A DNA stretch of 64,000 nt from Lunatimonas lonarensis (GTDB lineage: Bacteria > Bacteroidota > Bacteroidia > Cytophagales > Cyclobacteriaceae): positions 1 to 64,000 of the forward strand of contig NZ_AQHR01000070.1 in the NCBI RefSeq assembly GCF_000390185.1, read 5' to 3'. This document shows positions 1-9,485 of this stretch, piece after piece. The translations under genes and the position numbers were made by a program. Every line of letters begins with the position of its first letter. Positions within the stretch are counted from its first letter, which is position 1. The notes below the pieces were generated by a model. It saw only the letters and a program-made list of their open reading frames with translations, was not told where the DNA came from and did no database searches.

Positions 1-205
1 AAGATAGTGACATTTTGTGTAATTTAATAATAGACTTTATGTAAAAAAAACGACCCTATGGGCGGCAAGCGATAGGATCGATTCCGAGCGATTGGATCCC
101 GAATTGCCACAAATCAACCTATTTCCATGGTTTTTTGAACTGCATCAAACCACCCGAACAGCAGCCCCTAAAACCTAAATCGATCGATCCTTTACTTAAC
201 TGCAA

Positions 206-958
206 CTACCTTACAAACACCCACTCGTCTTCGGTACTGAGCGGTTCGGAGTACTCGTACCTTTCTGCTTGAAAGGTTTTGAGTTGCTCCACATCGGTCA
301 ACCGGTTTTTGATCACGAAATCGGTCATCAGTCCCCTAGCCTGCTTTGCAAAAAGGCCGATTACCTTGTACGTACCGTCCCGGTATTCTTTAAAAGTCGG
401 CGTGACCACCCTTGAATGGAGGCTCTCCCGATCCACCGCCTTGAAGTATTCCTGCGAGGCCAGATTCACGATTTCCTGGCCTTTTGCCGCATCATTGATG
501 GCTTGGGCAATTTTCTGCCCCCAAAACCCATAGAGATCCTTTGCTTTGTTATTCCTTAGCTTGACGCCCATCTCCAGGCGGTAGGGCTGAATCAAATCCA
601 TCGGCCGTAGCAGACCGTACAATCCGGAAAGGATACGCAGGTGACTTTGGGCAAAGTCAAAGTCCGCCTCTCCATAGTTCTCCACATCGATTTTGGTGTA
701 GACGTCTCCCTTGAAAGCCAATAGCGCCTGTTTGGAATTGCCCATCGAAAACTCTTCCTGAAACCGTTGATAACGCTCGTGGTTTAATGTGGCCAAGTTT
801 TCACTTACGTGCATCAACTCCCGGATTTCGGAGGGATCCTTTTTGCGCATCAGGGATACCAGTTCCCTAATTTCTTTTTTAAAGTCCGGACGGGTAAAAA
901 GATCCACATTACTGTCACTCCAGTCCAATGTCTTTGCCGGGGAAATTAAAATTACCAT
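206..958 (-). CDS. yaaA: YaaA family peroxide stress protein (UPF0246)
   Basis: A 250-residue soluble protein that opens with a VILISPAKTLDW segment and contains a GLYGLLRPMDLIQPYRLEMG stretch, both characteristic of the YaaA/DUF328 family, and its length matches the family. In E. coli YaaA limits free intracellular iron and DNA damage under hydrogen peroxide stress; the exact biochemical activity is not settled, although a DNA-binding fold has been described. The start lies only 3 nt from the stop codon of the large upstream secreted-protein gene on the same strand, so it may be read through from there or have a promoter inside that gene. No signal peptide or membrane segment is visible. Confidence 0.9.
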   Translation of the reverse strand: MVILISPAKTLDWSDSNVDLFTRPDFKKEIRELVSLMRKKDPSEIRELMHVSENLATLNHERYQRFQEEFSMGNSKQALLAFKGDVYTKIDVENYGEADFDFAQSHLRILSGLYGLLRPMDLIQPYRLEMGVKLRNNKAKDLYGFWGQKIAQAINDAAKGQEIVNLASQEYFKAVDRESLHSRVVTPTFKEYRDGTYKVIGLFAKQARGLMTDFVIKNRLTDVEQLKTFQAERYEYSEPLSTEDEWVFVR

Positions 959-961
959 AGA

Positions 962-3900
962 TTACTCAATTACTACGATCGCTCTTCGTATTGTTCGTTC
1001 GATTTGCTGTTGCTGATTACTAAACTTCACAACGACCGGATATGTTCCCACCGGGACTTTTTGGCCGTTGACATAGCCATCCCAGGTACAAATAGATATT
1101 TCCTCGGAGGGATTGGTTTCCTCACAATAATAAATCAGCTCACCCCATCTATTATATATGTACACCCCCAGCTTATCGATCGGCCCCCTGGTGTACAGCA
1201 GGAAGTTTCTGGTAGGGCTTCCCGGAATAATGGCATTGGGGAACCGTACATTGATCTCGCAGTCCTCTTCTACTTCAAAATCAACCAGGAATTCGCAACC
1301 CGCTTCATCCGTCACAAGCAACTCATATCGCCCCGGCAAGGTAGGCACAAATCGGGCCTCACGTCCCAACTCCTGCCCGTCGAGGCTCCAGGAATACGAG
1401 GCAAACCCTGCACCGGCCTGTAGCTCCGCGAGATTTCCATCCAGCGTGCAGATTACGTAGCGTGGACTCAGTACAGGTGGTTCCGTGGCTGACTGGATTA
1501 CGTCTATGACCCCGCTCCCGATAATACAGTCGAACTCGTTGTACAGCCTGACCTCGTATCGGCCGGGCTCACTGACCGAAATCACCATCCCGCTCTCACC
1601 GGTAATCGGAATAAATTCACCATTAACTTCCCTAAACCAACCGAATCGGTCGACCGCCAAAAAATCTCCTGAAGCGGTGATACTGGTAGATACCACCGGG
1701 CCGCATAGGTTGGGGCTGAAAAGCTCTACTTCAACGGACTCGGAAAACTCATTGACGATCACCTCAGAGGGGGCAGGCACCTCACAACCTCCCACATCCG
1801 TGACAGAAACCAAGTACCTCCCTGGCGGGAGGTCTAACGCAATGACGGACTGGTTGGCAAAAGATTCCGAAATCAGCTCCCCGGTATCCAACCCAAGTAC
1901 TTCATACACTCCTGATGCAGGCCCATTGCCAAACAAGATGGAAATGCCGCCGGCCACCAATCCCTCCGGAGCACACTGTTCATCCCGGGTTTCCAACTCA
2001 AACAACACATCCGAGGGCGGGTTTGCATTTTCAATCACAGCTGCCTGCGAGGAGGAACACCCGTTTGCAAAGCCCAACAGGGTATAAATACCAGGTTCAA
2101 GCCCATCTACCACGATAATGTCGTTGGGAAGAACGTCAAAGAAAAGCTGACCGGTTTCTTGCACTACCAAGCTATCCAAGAGAACACCAGCCTGAATCTC
2201 AAGCACTCCGTCGCCGATCTCGCAGCTTTGGGCGGGCGAAGTGGCAATCACCTCAAATTGCGGCCCGGCATTCACACGTAGGAAGGCAGATCGCTCAAAA
2301 AGGCAGGTCTCGTCCAGCGGGTCAGAGGTCAAGAAGAACAGCTCATAATCGCCTGCTTCACCCAAGATGGCGGTATTCAAGGTCAGTTGCAGGGTATCCG
2401 GAAGGGAGATTCGATCTTGGGAACCCTCCCGATGAATGGACCAAGAACCCGACACGGGGGAATTTGGCGTGAAAGTGACCGTTTCGCCCAAACACACCTC
2501 CTCCTCCGACTGATCGATATCAAAATCAAAAGGAGGGCCAACGAATACAGAGCGGGATACCGGGCAGGTCTGAAACATCTCTGGGTCAGCATCCTCGGGC
2601 AGGCGATAGGCCACGGTCACCGTGTAGATACTTTCCTCGGTTACCTCCAATACGTTCTGGTCTCCTACGATTTCACCGGCGGCATTTACCCACTCAAACA
2701 CGTATTCGTCCAATCGGGGATCATCGGGATCTACCGCAACCAACTCGAGCACAGCATCCGCACACAAGGCGATGTCGGTGGGAAGGATGATTTCCGGAGA
2801 ATCGACGACCTCTACCTCCAGCCGGAAGATCTCGTCCCACGGCTCCCCGCAGCGATTCACCTCCAACTGTACCGTGAAAAGTCCGGCAGTGGCGAACTGG
2901 TACTCAAGGTTCTGTAGCTCCTCGGCACCGTTCAAAAACTGATCTACAATTTCCCCCTGCTCATTGAATATGGTCCAGTTGTATAAATCGATGTCCGGCT
3001 CTCCCCCACCTTCAAAAAGCCCCACGGCACCCTCGTCAGCTCCCACACAGAGCCTATTGGGACCGGCAAGGCTTGGCTCCGGAATATTGGAACCCGATTG
3101 CTGGACGAAAGAAGGAAGGCCTAGGTTGGTAGTACCCGGCATGGGCTCTACCGCGTCTTGGTTGAACGTACTTGGGTTACACCCCCTACCGGGCAAAATC
3201 TGCCCAATCTGGTTTGAGCCGACCACTGCCACGTAAATCTGCCCGTCTGGCCCCACCTGCAACGCACCCAAGGGCAATCCACCCGTTTGGGAGATAGCCG
3301 CCCGACTCGCAAGAATACACTGTTCGATCTCGCGCCTTTCCACTGCGGAGTCGAAGCATTCCTGACAGCGGGTCGTCACCGGGTTATCGGGATCCGAATC
3401 ATCGGTTTCCTCCACGCTACTCAGATAAAACTCCTCTACGCCGGGACCGCCATTTCGGTAGGACACATAGACCCGGGTATTGTCTGTAGAGAACTCTAGC
3501 CCATACACGTCGCCGTCCGTTCCCAAATCAAGCAGGGCGAACTCGGTAAGCTCTCCGGTATTCTGATCAAAGTCAAATATCTGCAACTTGTTCATCCCCC
3601 CCTCCTGAAAGGTAATGGCCAGCCTGGATCCGTCACCGGAAAATTTCATTACTCCCGAACTGGAACCAAAGCTATGAACACCCCCGACTGAACTGAATAC
3701 CGGCTGCCCAATGCCCTGCCCTGAAACAGGATACATACGGAAGGTATTGTTTCCTGCCTCATGGAAAGCCACCCAGGTTGTATCTCCGGCATTGAGTGCC
3801 GCCGAGTGCTCGGTACTAGAACTGAACAGAAAATTATTTTTGGTGACGACATTGCCTACGCCGTCATCATTGTTGCCTTTGATATCCACCATGGAAAAAC

Positions 3901-6157
3901 TGACCACGCTGTTGCCATCTGCTCCCCGTCGGGTAGTGAAAAGGTAAAACAGCGTCTCGTCCGAAGCAACCGGCACAGCGATCACACTGCCCGCAGACTG
4001 CGGATCTCCACCTATATCCAAGCCGTTTTGCATGGGATTGCCATTGAGGTCCCATACGGTCTCCCCATCCGTAAAAAACAGCACCTGACCAGCCTGGTCG
4101 GAGACGGTGGTCACACCCGCAGGGATGTTTCGTGGATGCCTGCTCGGAATGGGTCTAGGCACTGGCGCATCGGGATCGTCCGGGTCGGGATTAAAGTCCA
4201 GACCGGCGCCGTCGCCAAAATACCAGATATTGTTGGTTTGGTCTTGTACATCCCACATCTGGATCCGAATGCCCGCATACGAATAACAGGTGGATCCCAC
4301 TTCCCTAACCAATACCCAATAGTACCCGGGTCTACATACCTCGTTGGGAGCCTCGGGACCCCAACCATCTTCCCGCTTATTCGACCAAAAATATTCGTAA
4401 TTGCCTCCCTGTCCGGGCTGCTGGCCAAACCCCGGCTGACCAACCCCAGGTTGGCCGAAACCGGGTTGACCAAACCCTGGTTGTCCAAAACCGGGCTGAC
4501 CGAAGCCAGGTTGACCAACTCCTGGTTGACCAGGCTGCCCACCTTGATCCTGTCCGCTTTGCACGTCCACTAGCGGCATCAGGTCTATACATGCCGGATC
4601 ACACAAGGTAGTATCTGCCGGATTAAACTGAACCTGCAGATCATTCTCCTGAAAATTGATGGTCTGGGTGACCTCCCGTGTCTCTCCATTGGCAAAGGTA
4701 ACCGTTAGCACCACCGTCACCTGCTGTTCGGAAGTAGCCTCTCTAGGCAAAAGCAAGTGCTCTTTGCTAAGATCCATTTCAATCTCCTCTCCATCCTCAT
4801 CTACCAATGGAGGCAAAATCTCCCAATTAAAGCTTACAGGCCTGTAATTTGGTGGAGAAATTTGGCTGGTCAGCAGCAGCGGATTGTTCATACAGGGATC
4901 GAACGGCTCCCATGTAAAATCCACTTCCGGACCCACGTCAATGGTGGGGGTAAAAACCGTGAATACCCTTCCACAAAAGTCTGTACCCTCAAAAGGGTCG
5001 GCTTCGACTGTCAGCTCGCCCAACGCCTCCTCATCCGGATTGACGATCCTCCCTAAAAACTGGGGGCCTCCCTCAGTCTCTTCATAAATGTAATACAACT
5101 GTCCATCCGGTCCTACGCGAAGGTCATAAATCCGGAAAAGGTCATGCCCCAGCGCAACCTCCACCGGTCCTGTAAGAATCTCTGGGTCTTCATCTTCCTG
5201 GTCTTCCTCCTCCTCTTCTTCCGGCAATTCATCGGCCAGGGATCCATCCGCACCGATTCTGAAAAGCTGGTTTCCCCGCGAAAAATACAGCATGGATCCA
5301 TCGGGAGAAAAGGCCACCCCAAAAATGGGATCATCGCCCCCCGTATTTTCCAGCGTCTGCGCATTTCCCAATGTCCCCGAGGAAGCATCAAAATCAAAGA
5401 CTATCAAATCAGCACCCGTACCCTGTGGGATGACCACAAACTTCTCCGATCCTTCATCAAACACAAACGCCTCGGGCACAAAATCCAGTGCCTCGCTCTG
5501 CAGCAAGGTAAACTGCCCCAATTGATCCTCAATTCGGTACACCTGTAGATTTCCGTTATCAAAAAACACCAAATGACTCTCCGATGCCGGAGTCTTGATA
5601 ACTGCGACTCCACCCTGTGCGGTACCTAGGATTCCTCCACCTGATACAGCCCCTGCGGGAGGTTGACTGGCGGGCGCACCTCCCTGGTTATTCATGTCCA
5701 CCACATCGTACTCCAACTCACCGCGGCGGTTGATAAAAAAAAGATAAAAAGAACGGCTTCCCCCTGGAATCGGGTCAAATTCCTGTACGGCGATCGCCAC
5801 GGTCTGTCTGCCCGTTTCGTCCCCTCCCAACTCCCCAATGATACCCTGCATGGGCTGGTTTAGGTAGTTGTACACCAGAGCTCCGTCTGTATAGAAAAGA
5901 ATGTCTCCTGATATGGGATCTATGGCCATGGCTGTATTACCTTTGCCAAGAACGACCGAGGGTGACAGGGTTCTGACACGGGCCGTGCCATCCTTTCCGA
6001 ACGATAGGTAGTTGTTTTCGCCTCCTTCGCAGTACCCAAAAATCCACTCATTATTATTAAATCCCTGAGCCTTAGCAGCCTGAAAATCAAAAAATAATAA
6101 AACCATGGCTATCAAAACAAAAATACCATGATTTATGTAGATTGAAAGAGATTTCAT
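962..6157 (-). CDS. Giant secreted protein with T9SS type B sorting domain
   Basis: A 1731-residue exported protein. Residues 1-31 form a signal peptide ending AAKAQG. Two stretches (about 35-400 and 650-1050) look like beta-propeller repeats, each opening with a W-x-FG motif and containing ILFYTDG or VLFFTDG. They are separated by a PKD-like region and by a glycine/proline/glutamine-rich pentapeptide tract. Further Ig/PKD-like modules with paired cysteines follow. The last ~90 residues (NVRFPNAIIPGS, IYNRWGELIYYC, WDGYVNGQKVPVGTYPVVV) match the gliding motility-associated C-terminal domain that targets type B cargo to the type IX secretion system. An acidic EEEEEEDQEDED run sits near residue 310. 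Divergent from the PorP/SprF gene, its probable secretion or anchoring partner. The molecular role is unknown; adhesin or surface-matrix protein is only a guess. Confidence 0.88.
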   Translation of the reverse strand: MKSLSIYINHGIFVLIAMVLLFFDFQAAKAQGFNNNEWIFGYCEGGENNYLSFGKDGTARVRTLSPSVVLGKGNTAMAIDPISGDILFYTDGALVYNYLNQPMQGIIGELGGDETGRQTVAIAVQEFDPIPGGSRSFYLFFINRRGELEYDVVDMNNQGGAPASQPPAGAVSGGGILGTAQGGVAVIKTPASESHLVFFDNGNLQVYRIEDQLGQFTLLQSEALDFVPEAFVFDEGSEKFVVIPQGTGADLIVFDFDASSGTLGNAQTLENTGGDDPIFGVAFSPDGSMLYFSRGNQLFRIGADGSLADELPEEEEEEDQEDEDPEILTGPVEVALGHDLFRIYDLRVGPDGQLYYIYEETEGGPQFLGRIVNPDEEALGELTVEADPFEGTDFCGRVFTVFTPTIDVGPEVDFTWEPFDPCMNNPLLLTSQISPPNYRPVSFNWEILPPLVDEDGEEIEMDLSKEHLLLPREATSEQQVTVVLTVTFANGETREVTQTINFQENDLQVQFNPADTTLCDPACIDLMPLVDVQSGQDQGGQPGQPGVGQPGFGQPGFGQPGFGQPGFGQPGVGQPGFGQQPGQGGNYEYFWSNKREDGWGPEAPNEVCRPGYYWVLVREVGSTCYSYAGIRIQMWDVQDQTNNIWYFGDGAGLDFNPDPDDPDAPVPRPIPSRHPRNIPAGVTTVSDQAGQVLFFTDGETVWDLNGNPMQNGLDIGGDPQSAGSVIAVPVASDETLFYLFTTRRGADGNSVVSFSMVDIKGNNDDGVGNVVTKNNFLFSSSTEHSAALNAGDTTWVAFHEAGNNTFRMYPVSGQGIGQPVFSSVGGVHSFGSSSGVMKFSGDGSRLAITFQEGGMNKLQIFDFDQNTGELTEFALLDLGTDGDVYGLEFSTDNTRVYVSYRNGGPGVEEFYLSSVEETDDSDPDNPVTTRCQECFDSAVERREIEQCILASRAAISQTGGLPLGALQVGPDGQIYVAVVGSNQIGQILPGRGCNPSTFNQDAVEPMPGTTNLGLPSFVQQSGSNIPEPSLAGPNRLCVGADEGAVGLFEGGGEPDIDLYNWTIFNEQGEIVDQFLNGAEELQNLEYQFATAGLFTVQLEVNRCGEPWDEIFRLEVEVVDSPEIILPTDIALCADAVLELVAVDPDDPRLDEYVFEWVNAAGEIVGDQNVLEVTEESIYTVTVAYRLPEDADPEMFQTCPVSRSVFVGPPFDFDIDQSEEEVCLGETVTFTPNSPVSGSWSIHREGSQDRISLPDTLQLTLNTAILGEAGDYELFFLTSDPLDETCLFERSAFLRVNAGPQFEVIATSPAQSCEIGDGVLEIQAGVLLDSLVVQETGQLFFDVLPNDIIVVDGLEPGIYTLLGFANGCSSSQAAVIENANPPSDVLFELETRDEQCAPEGLVAGGISILFGNGPASGVYEVLGLDTGELISESFANQSVIALDLPPGRYLVSVTDVGGCEVPAPSEVIVNEFSESVEVELFSPNLCGPVVSTSITASGDFLAVDRFGWFREVNGEFIPITGESGMVISVSEPGRYEVRLYNEFDCIIGSGVIDVIQSATEPPVLSPRYVICTLDGNLAELQAGAGFASYSWSLDGQELGREARFVPTLPGRYELLVTDEAGCEFLVDFEVEEDCEINVRFPNAIIPGSPTRNFLLYTRGPIDKLGVYIYNRWGELIYYCEETNPSEEISICTWDGYVNGQKVPVGTYPVVVKFSNQQQQIERTIRRAIVVIE
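4411..4542 (-). repeat. Tandem 15-bp repeat coding for GQPGF/GQPGV pentapeptides
   Basis: Inside the giant secreted protein about eight to nine copies of a 15-bp unit encode GQPG followed by F or V, with slightly degenerate ends (GQQPG, GQDQGGQPG). Copies differ at third positions, so the tract is not a very recent expansion, but the array could still change length by slippage. It forms a flexible linker between a PKD-like module and the second propeller region. Confidence 0.9.
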
Positions 6158-6237
6158 AATTTACACGCTGCTTTAAATACGCTTTAAAGCCGCCATCCGT
6201 TTATAAGCTGATAAGTATTCAATTAACGAATAAATCT

Positions 6238-7287
6238 TTGTTAAAGTCGCAATTAAATAGAGTTTTTTTCAGCGTCCTGTTTATGGTCTTGGCTACCAAA
6301 TCCTTTGGACAAGACCCCCATTACAGTCAGTACTATGCGGCCCCGCTGTTCCTTAATCCTGCTTTTGCCGGATCAGAGCTCAGTACCCGGGTAGGAGTGA
6401 ATTACCGCAATCAGTGGCCGGGATTGGATGCCAACTTCAGTACGTTTTCTGCCTATGTGGACACCTTTCTGGAAGAATACAACACCGGTGTGGGCTTTTT
6501 GGCCACCAACGACGTAGAGGGTGCAGCCGGTTTGCATTCCACCTCCCTATCGGGAATGGTTTCCTACGAACTCCGGCTGGCAGAGGGTGCCTATTTCCGC
6601 CCGGGATTTCAGGCAACGTATATGCGACGCGACATAGGCTTCTACGAAAGCTTGGTCTTCGCCAATAATATCGACCCCACCAACCCCTTCGGCCCCTTGT
6701 TACCGGGCACCGAACTGGCGGGGTTTGGAGAACCTGTCAACCTACTTTCCCTTTCCCTCGGTGGACTTTTCTTTACCGAAACCTTCTGGCTTGGATTCAC
6801 AGGACACCACATAAACCAACCCAACCAAAGCTTTGTTCAAGATGGGTTCAGCCACCTGCCCATGAAGTACTCTTTCCATGCAGGGTACAGAATATCCCTT
6901 GGAAACGGGCCCATGAAGCGTGATTTTACCCACACCTACCGGGAGCGATACTTTACTCCTACCGTGAATTTCAAAAAACAGGGGCCATTTGAACAATTGG
7001 ACCTAGGTGCGTATTTTTATATGGAACCGATCCTATTCGGCTTATGGTACCGTGGACTCCCCTACAAGCCGGTTGAACAACAAAGTAACCGGGACGCGCT
7101 GGTACTGATGGTAGGGTTCAATCTGCCCTCGGGCCTTAATATAGGGTACAGCTTTGACTACACCGTTTCCCAATTGGGGATTCAGTCCGGAGGTGCACAC
7201 GAAATAAGTGTTTCGTACGTGTTCCCTCCCAAAAATCCCGGGGCACCCCCAAAAAGGTCGACCATCCTGCCCTGTCCAAAATTCTAA
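6238..7287 (+). CDS. PorP/SprF family type IX secretion membrane protein
   Basis: A 349-residue outer membrane protein of the PorP/SprF family. The N-terminus has a signal peptide ending near SFG, followed by the family signature QDPHYSQYYAAPLFLNPAFAG; the rest alternates in beta-barrel fashion and ends with SYVFPPKNPG. The only plausible start is TTG at 6238: an in-frame stop lies at 6184, and the first ATG (6283) would cut the signal peptide in half. SprF-like proteins are needed for secretion or surface attachment of particular T9SS cargo and often sit beside it, so pairing with the divergent type B cargo gene 80 nt away is a reasonable inference. Confidence 0.9.
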   Translation: MLKSQLNRVFFSVLFMVLATKSFGQDPHYSQYYAAPLFLNPAFAGSELSTRVGVNYRNQWPGLDANFSTFSAYVDTFLEEYNTGVGFLATNDVEGAAGLHSTSLSGMVSYELRLAEGAYFRPGFQATYMRRDIGFYESLVFANNIDPTNPFGPLLPGTELAGFGEPVNLLSLSLGGLFFTETFWLGFTGHHINQPNQSFVQDGFSHLPMKYSFHAGYRISLGNGPMKRDFTHTYRERYFTPTVNFKKQGPFEQLDLGAYFYMEPILFGLWYRGLPYKPVEQQSNRDALVLMVGFNLPSGLNIGYSFDYTVSQLGIQSGGAHEISVSYVFPPKNPGAPPKRSTILPCPKF

Positions 7288-7298
7288 CACAATGTCCC

Positions 7299-8537
7299 AT
7301 GGACCCCAACACGATCACATACCTGCTTATAGGTATTCTTTCGGTTAATTTTATTTCTTCCAAATTCCTGAATTGGCTTAATATTCGCCGGAAAGAAAAT
7401 GGGATCCCAAAGACCATGGAGGGTTATCTAGACACCGAAAAGCTTACAAAGGCAAATGAATACCAACGCGTAAACTTCAACTTTTCCCTTGTGGCCAGTT
7501 TTTTTTCCTTCGGTCTAACGATCTTATTTCTTGCGTCTGGTTTTTTTGGCTGGCTGGATGCTTTTCTCAGCCAATTTACCATACACCCACTCTGGCTTCC
7601 GGCCCTCTATTTTGCGGTGCTTTACCTTGGATCCGATCTGATGGGTATTCCCTTTGACTATTACCACACGTTTGTAATAGAACAGCGGTTCGGGTTCAAC
7701 AACACGAGCATGGGTACCTTCCTTTCCGACAAGCTCAAAGGATACCTACTCTCAATCGTGATTGGCGGCTCACTTTTGCTCACCTTCCTTCTATTGGTCA
7801 ACTACATGGGGGTTGATTTCTGGTGGCAATTCTGGCTGGTTACCGGCGTGTTCATGGTATTGGTCAACGGACTCTTTTCCAGCTACATCCTTCCTCTTTT
7901 CAATAAACTTACACCTCTGGAAGAGGGAGAACTGAGGCAGGCGATCCTCAGCTACGCCAGCAAGGCCGGTTTCCCATTGGAAAACGTATTTGTCATAGAC
8001 GGCAGCAAAAGATCATCCAAGGCAAACGCCTTTTTTTCCGGGTTTGGCAAACGGAAAAAGGTTGTCTTGTACGACACATTGATTGCCCAGCACAGCACCG
8101 ACGAGCTGGTTGCCGTGCTGGCCCATGAAATCGGCCACTACAAAAAACGCCATATTGTGACCAACCTTGTGTTGGGAATTCTGCAAACCGGGCTGATCCT
8201 TTTCGTTCTGGCCCAATTGATCTTCAGCGAATCGCTGAGTCTTGCCCTCGGAGGTAGCGAAATGGCTGTCCACCTGAATTTAGTTGGCTTCACCATGTTA
8301 TTCTCTCCCCTTTCGGCACTGATCGGAGTGGGCATGAATATACTTAGCAGAAAACATGAGTTTGAGGCAGACGCCTTTGCCAAATCTACCTTTGATGGGC
8401 AACCACTGGCGACGGCCCTGAAAAAACTATCCGTCAACAACCTGACCAACCTTAACCCACACCCTTGGTACGTCTTTATGAACTACTCCCACCCCCCATT
8501 ACTACAGCGGCTCGCAAAGCTGGAAACAACGGGATGA
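7299..8537 (+). CDS. M48 family zinc metallopeptidase (CAAX protease 1/Ste24-like)
   Basis: A 412-residue integral membrane protease with several hydrophobic helices, including four before the catalytic part. The zinc site is HEIGH at residues 276-280, and the third ligand lies in HEFEAD (E356). The N-terminal Peptidase_M48_N-type region followed by the catalytic domain gives the whole architecture of bacterial Ste24/CAAX prenyl protease 1 homologues. Bacteria mostly lack prenylated CAAX proteins, so the natural role is more likely membrane protein quality control (inference). It starts 11 nt after the PorP/SprF gene and may be cotranscribed with it. Confidence 0.92.
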   Translation: MDPNTITYLLIGILSVNFISSKFLNWLNIRRKENGIPKTMEGYLDTEKLTKANEYQRVNFNFSLVASFFSFGLTILFLASGFFGWLDAFLSQFTIHPLWLPALYFAVLYLGSDLMGIPFDYYHTFVIEQRFGFNNTSMGTFLSDKLKGYLLSIVIGGSLLLTFLLLVNYMGVDFWWQFWLVTGVFMVLVNGLFSSYILPLFNKLTPLEEGELRQAILSYASKAGFPLENVFVIDGSKRSSKANAFFSGFGKRKKVVLYDTLIAQHSTDELVAVLAHEIGHYKKRHIVTNLVLGILQTGLILFVLAQLIFSESLSLALGGSEMAVHLNLVGFTMLFSPLSALIGVGMNILSRKHEFEADAFAKSTFDGQPLATALKKLSVNNLTNLNPHPWYVFMNYSHPPLLQRLAKLETTG

Positions 8538-8625
8538 TTTTTTTGCTGTCACCCTAGTAGATTTTCGAGGAATACACTAATTTTCAATCGGAATAAACAC
8601 AATAAACCGATAATTCAGTCCAACC

Positions 8626-9411
8626 ATGGATAGCAACTCAGCACTCAATGAATTGGGGGTTAGCGAGACGCTCCTCTCCGAATCAGAAATTGAATTTCTG
8701 GATAAAAATGGCTACCTAAACCTAGGCAAGTTACTTAATGACGATCAGTTGGAAGCCATCCGGTCAAAAATCGGCCAACTGCTGGAATCGGAAGGTGAAA
8801 TGGCAGGCAGCGAGTTGGCAGAGTCTCCCTTTATCAGACACCCGAAAGAGGCGGGTGCGGACCGATTGGGCAACTTGGTCAATAAGGGAACAGAGTTTGA
8901 TGTTTTTTATACCCACCCAAAAGTATTGGCAGCTATCCGTCATGTCCTCGGTGGAGAGTTAAAGCTTTCTTCGTTGAATTATCGTGCGGCAAAACCTGGC
9001 GACGGGCTACAGAAACTCCATGCCGATTACCCGGATGCAGTACCGGCAGGAGATTACCGGGTCTGTAATTCCATTTGGTTATTGGACGATTTCTACGCTG
9101 CCAACGGCGCTACCCGAATCGTGCCTGGCACGCATTTAAGCCAGCACTTGCCCCAGGAAGTGATGGCAAATCCGATGGATACCCACCCGGAAGAAAAAGT
9201 CATCGAAGCAGAAGCCGGATCTGTGGTCATATTCAATTCACACACATGGCACGGTGGCACCAAAAACCACACCGACAAACCCCGGCGGGCGATCCATAGC
9301 TATTTTTGCAGAAAGGACCAGCCACAGCAAAGCGATCAACGACGATACATTACACCCGAGACCTTAGATCGGATTGGTACACCGGCGGCAGCCATTTTGG
9401 ATGTATTATAA
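8626..9411 (+). CDS. Phytanoyl-CoA dioxygenase (PhyH) family protein
   Basis: A 261-residue soluble protein with the double-stranded beta-helix iron site of the PhyH family: HxD as H132-A-D134 and a distal histidine at about residue 209 (HTWHGG), followed by RRAIHSYF, which supplies the usual arginine for 2-oxoglutarate. Enzymes of this family hydroxylate small molecules using Fe(II), oxygen and 2-oxoglutarate; the substrate cannot be read from sequence. The gene stands alone between a membrane protease and the convergent gpsA, with 88 nt upstream and no clear promoter box. Confidence 0.85.
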   Translation: MDSNSALNELGVSETLLSESEIEFLDKNGYLNLGKLLNDDQLEAIRSKIGQLLESEGEMAGSELAESPFIRHPKEAGADRLGNLVNKGTEFDVFYTHPKVLAAIRHVLGGELKLSSLNYRAAKPGDGLQKLHADYPDAVPAGDYRVCNSIWLLDDFYAANGATRIVPGTHLSQHLPQEVMANPMDTHPEEKVIEAEAGSVVIFNSHTWHGGTKNHTDKPRRAIHSYFCRKDQPQQSDQRRYITPETLDRIGTPAAAILDVL

Positions 9412-9485
9412 AACCCGTGAGTATACCGTACATCCTTTGGCAGTATCATCAGCATACACCGATAGGCGTTTTATGGTTTCTCCGT

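Noticed and set aside
1-205. Possible gene or element at the left edge
   Set aside because: No frame is supported; there is only a loose direct repeat (GCGATAGGAT / GCGATTGGAT at 69-98), too short and degenerate to name.
4411-4542. Tandem repeats considered as a CRISPR array
   Set aside because: Units are 15 bp in frame without spacers and code for pentapeptides of a clear protein.
3761-4573. 270-residue open frame on the + strand
   Set aside because: Fully antisense to the giant secreted protein; low-complexity translation mirrors its pentapeptide repeat and no family features are visible.
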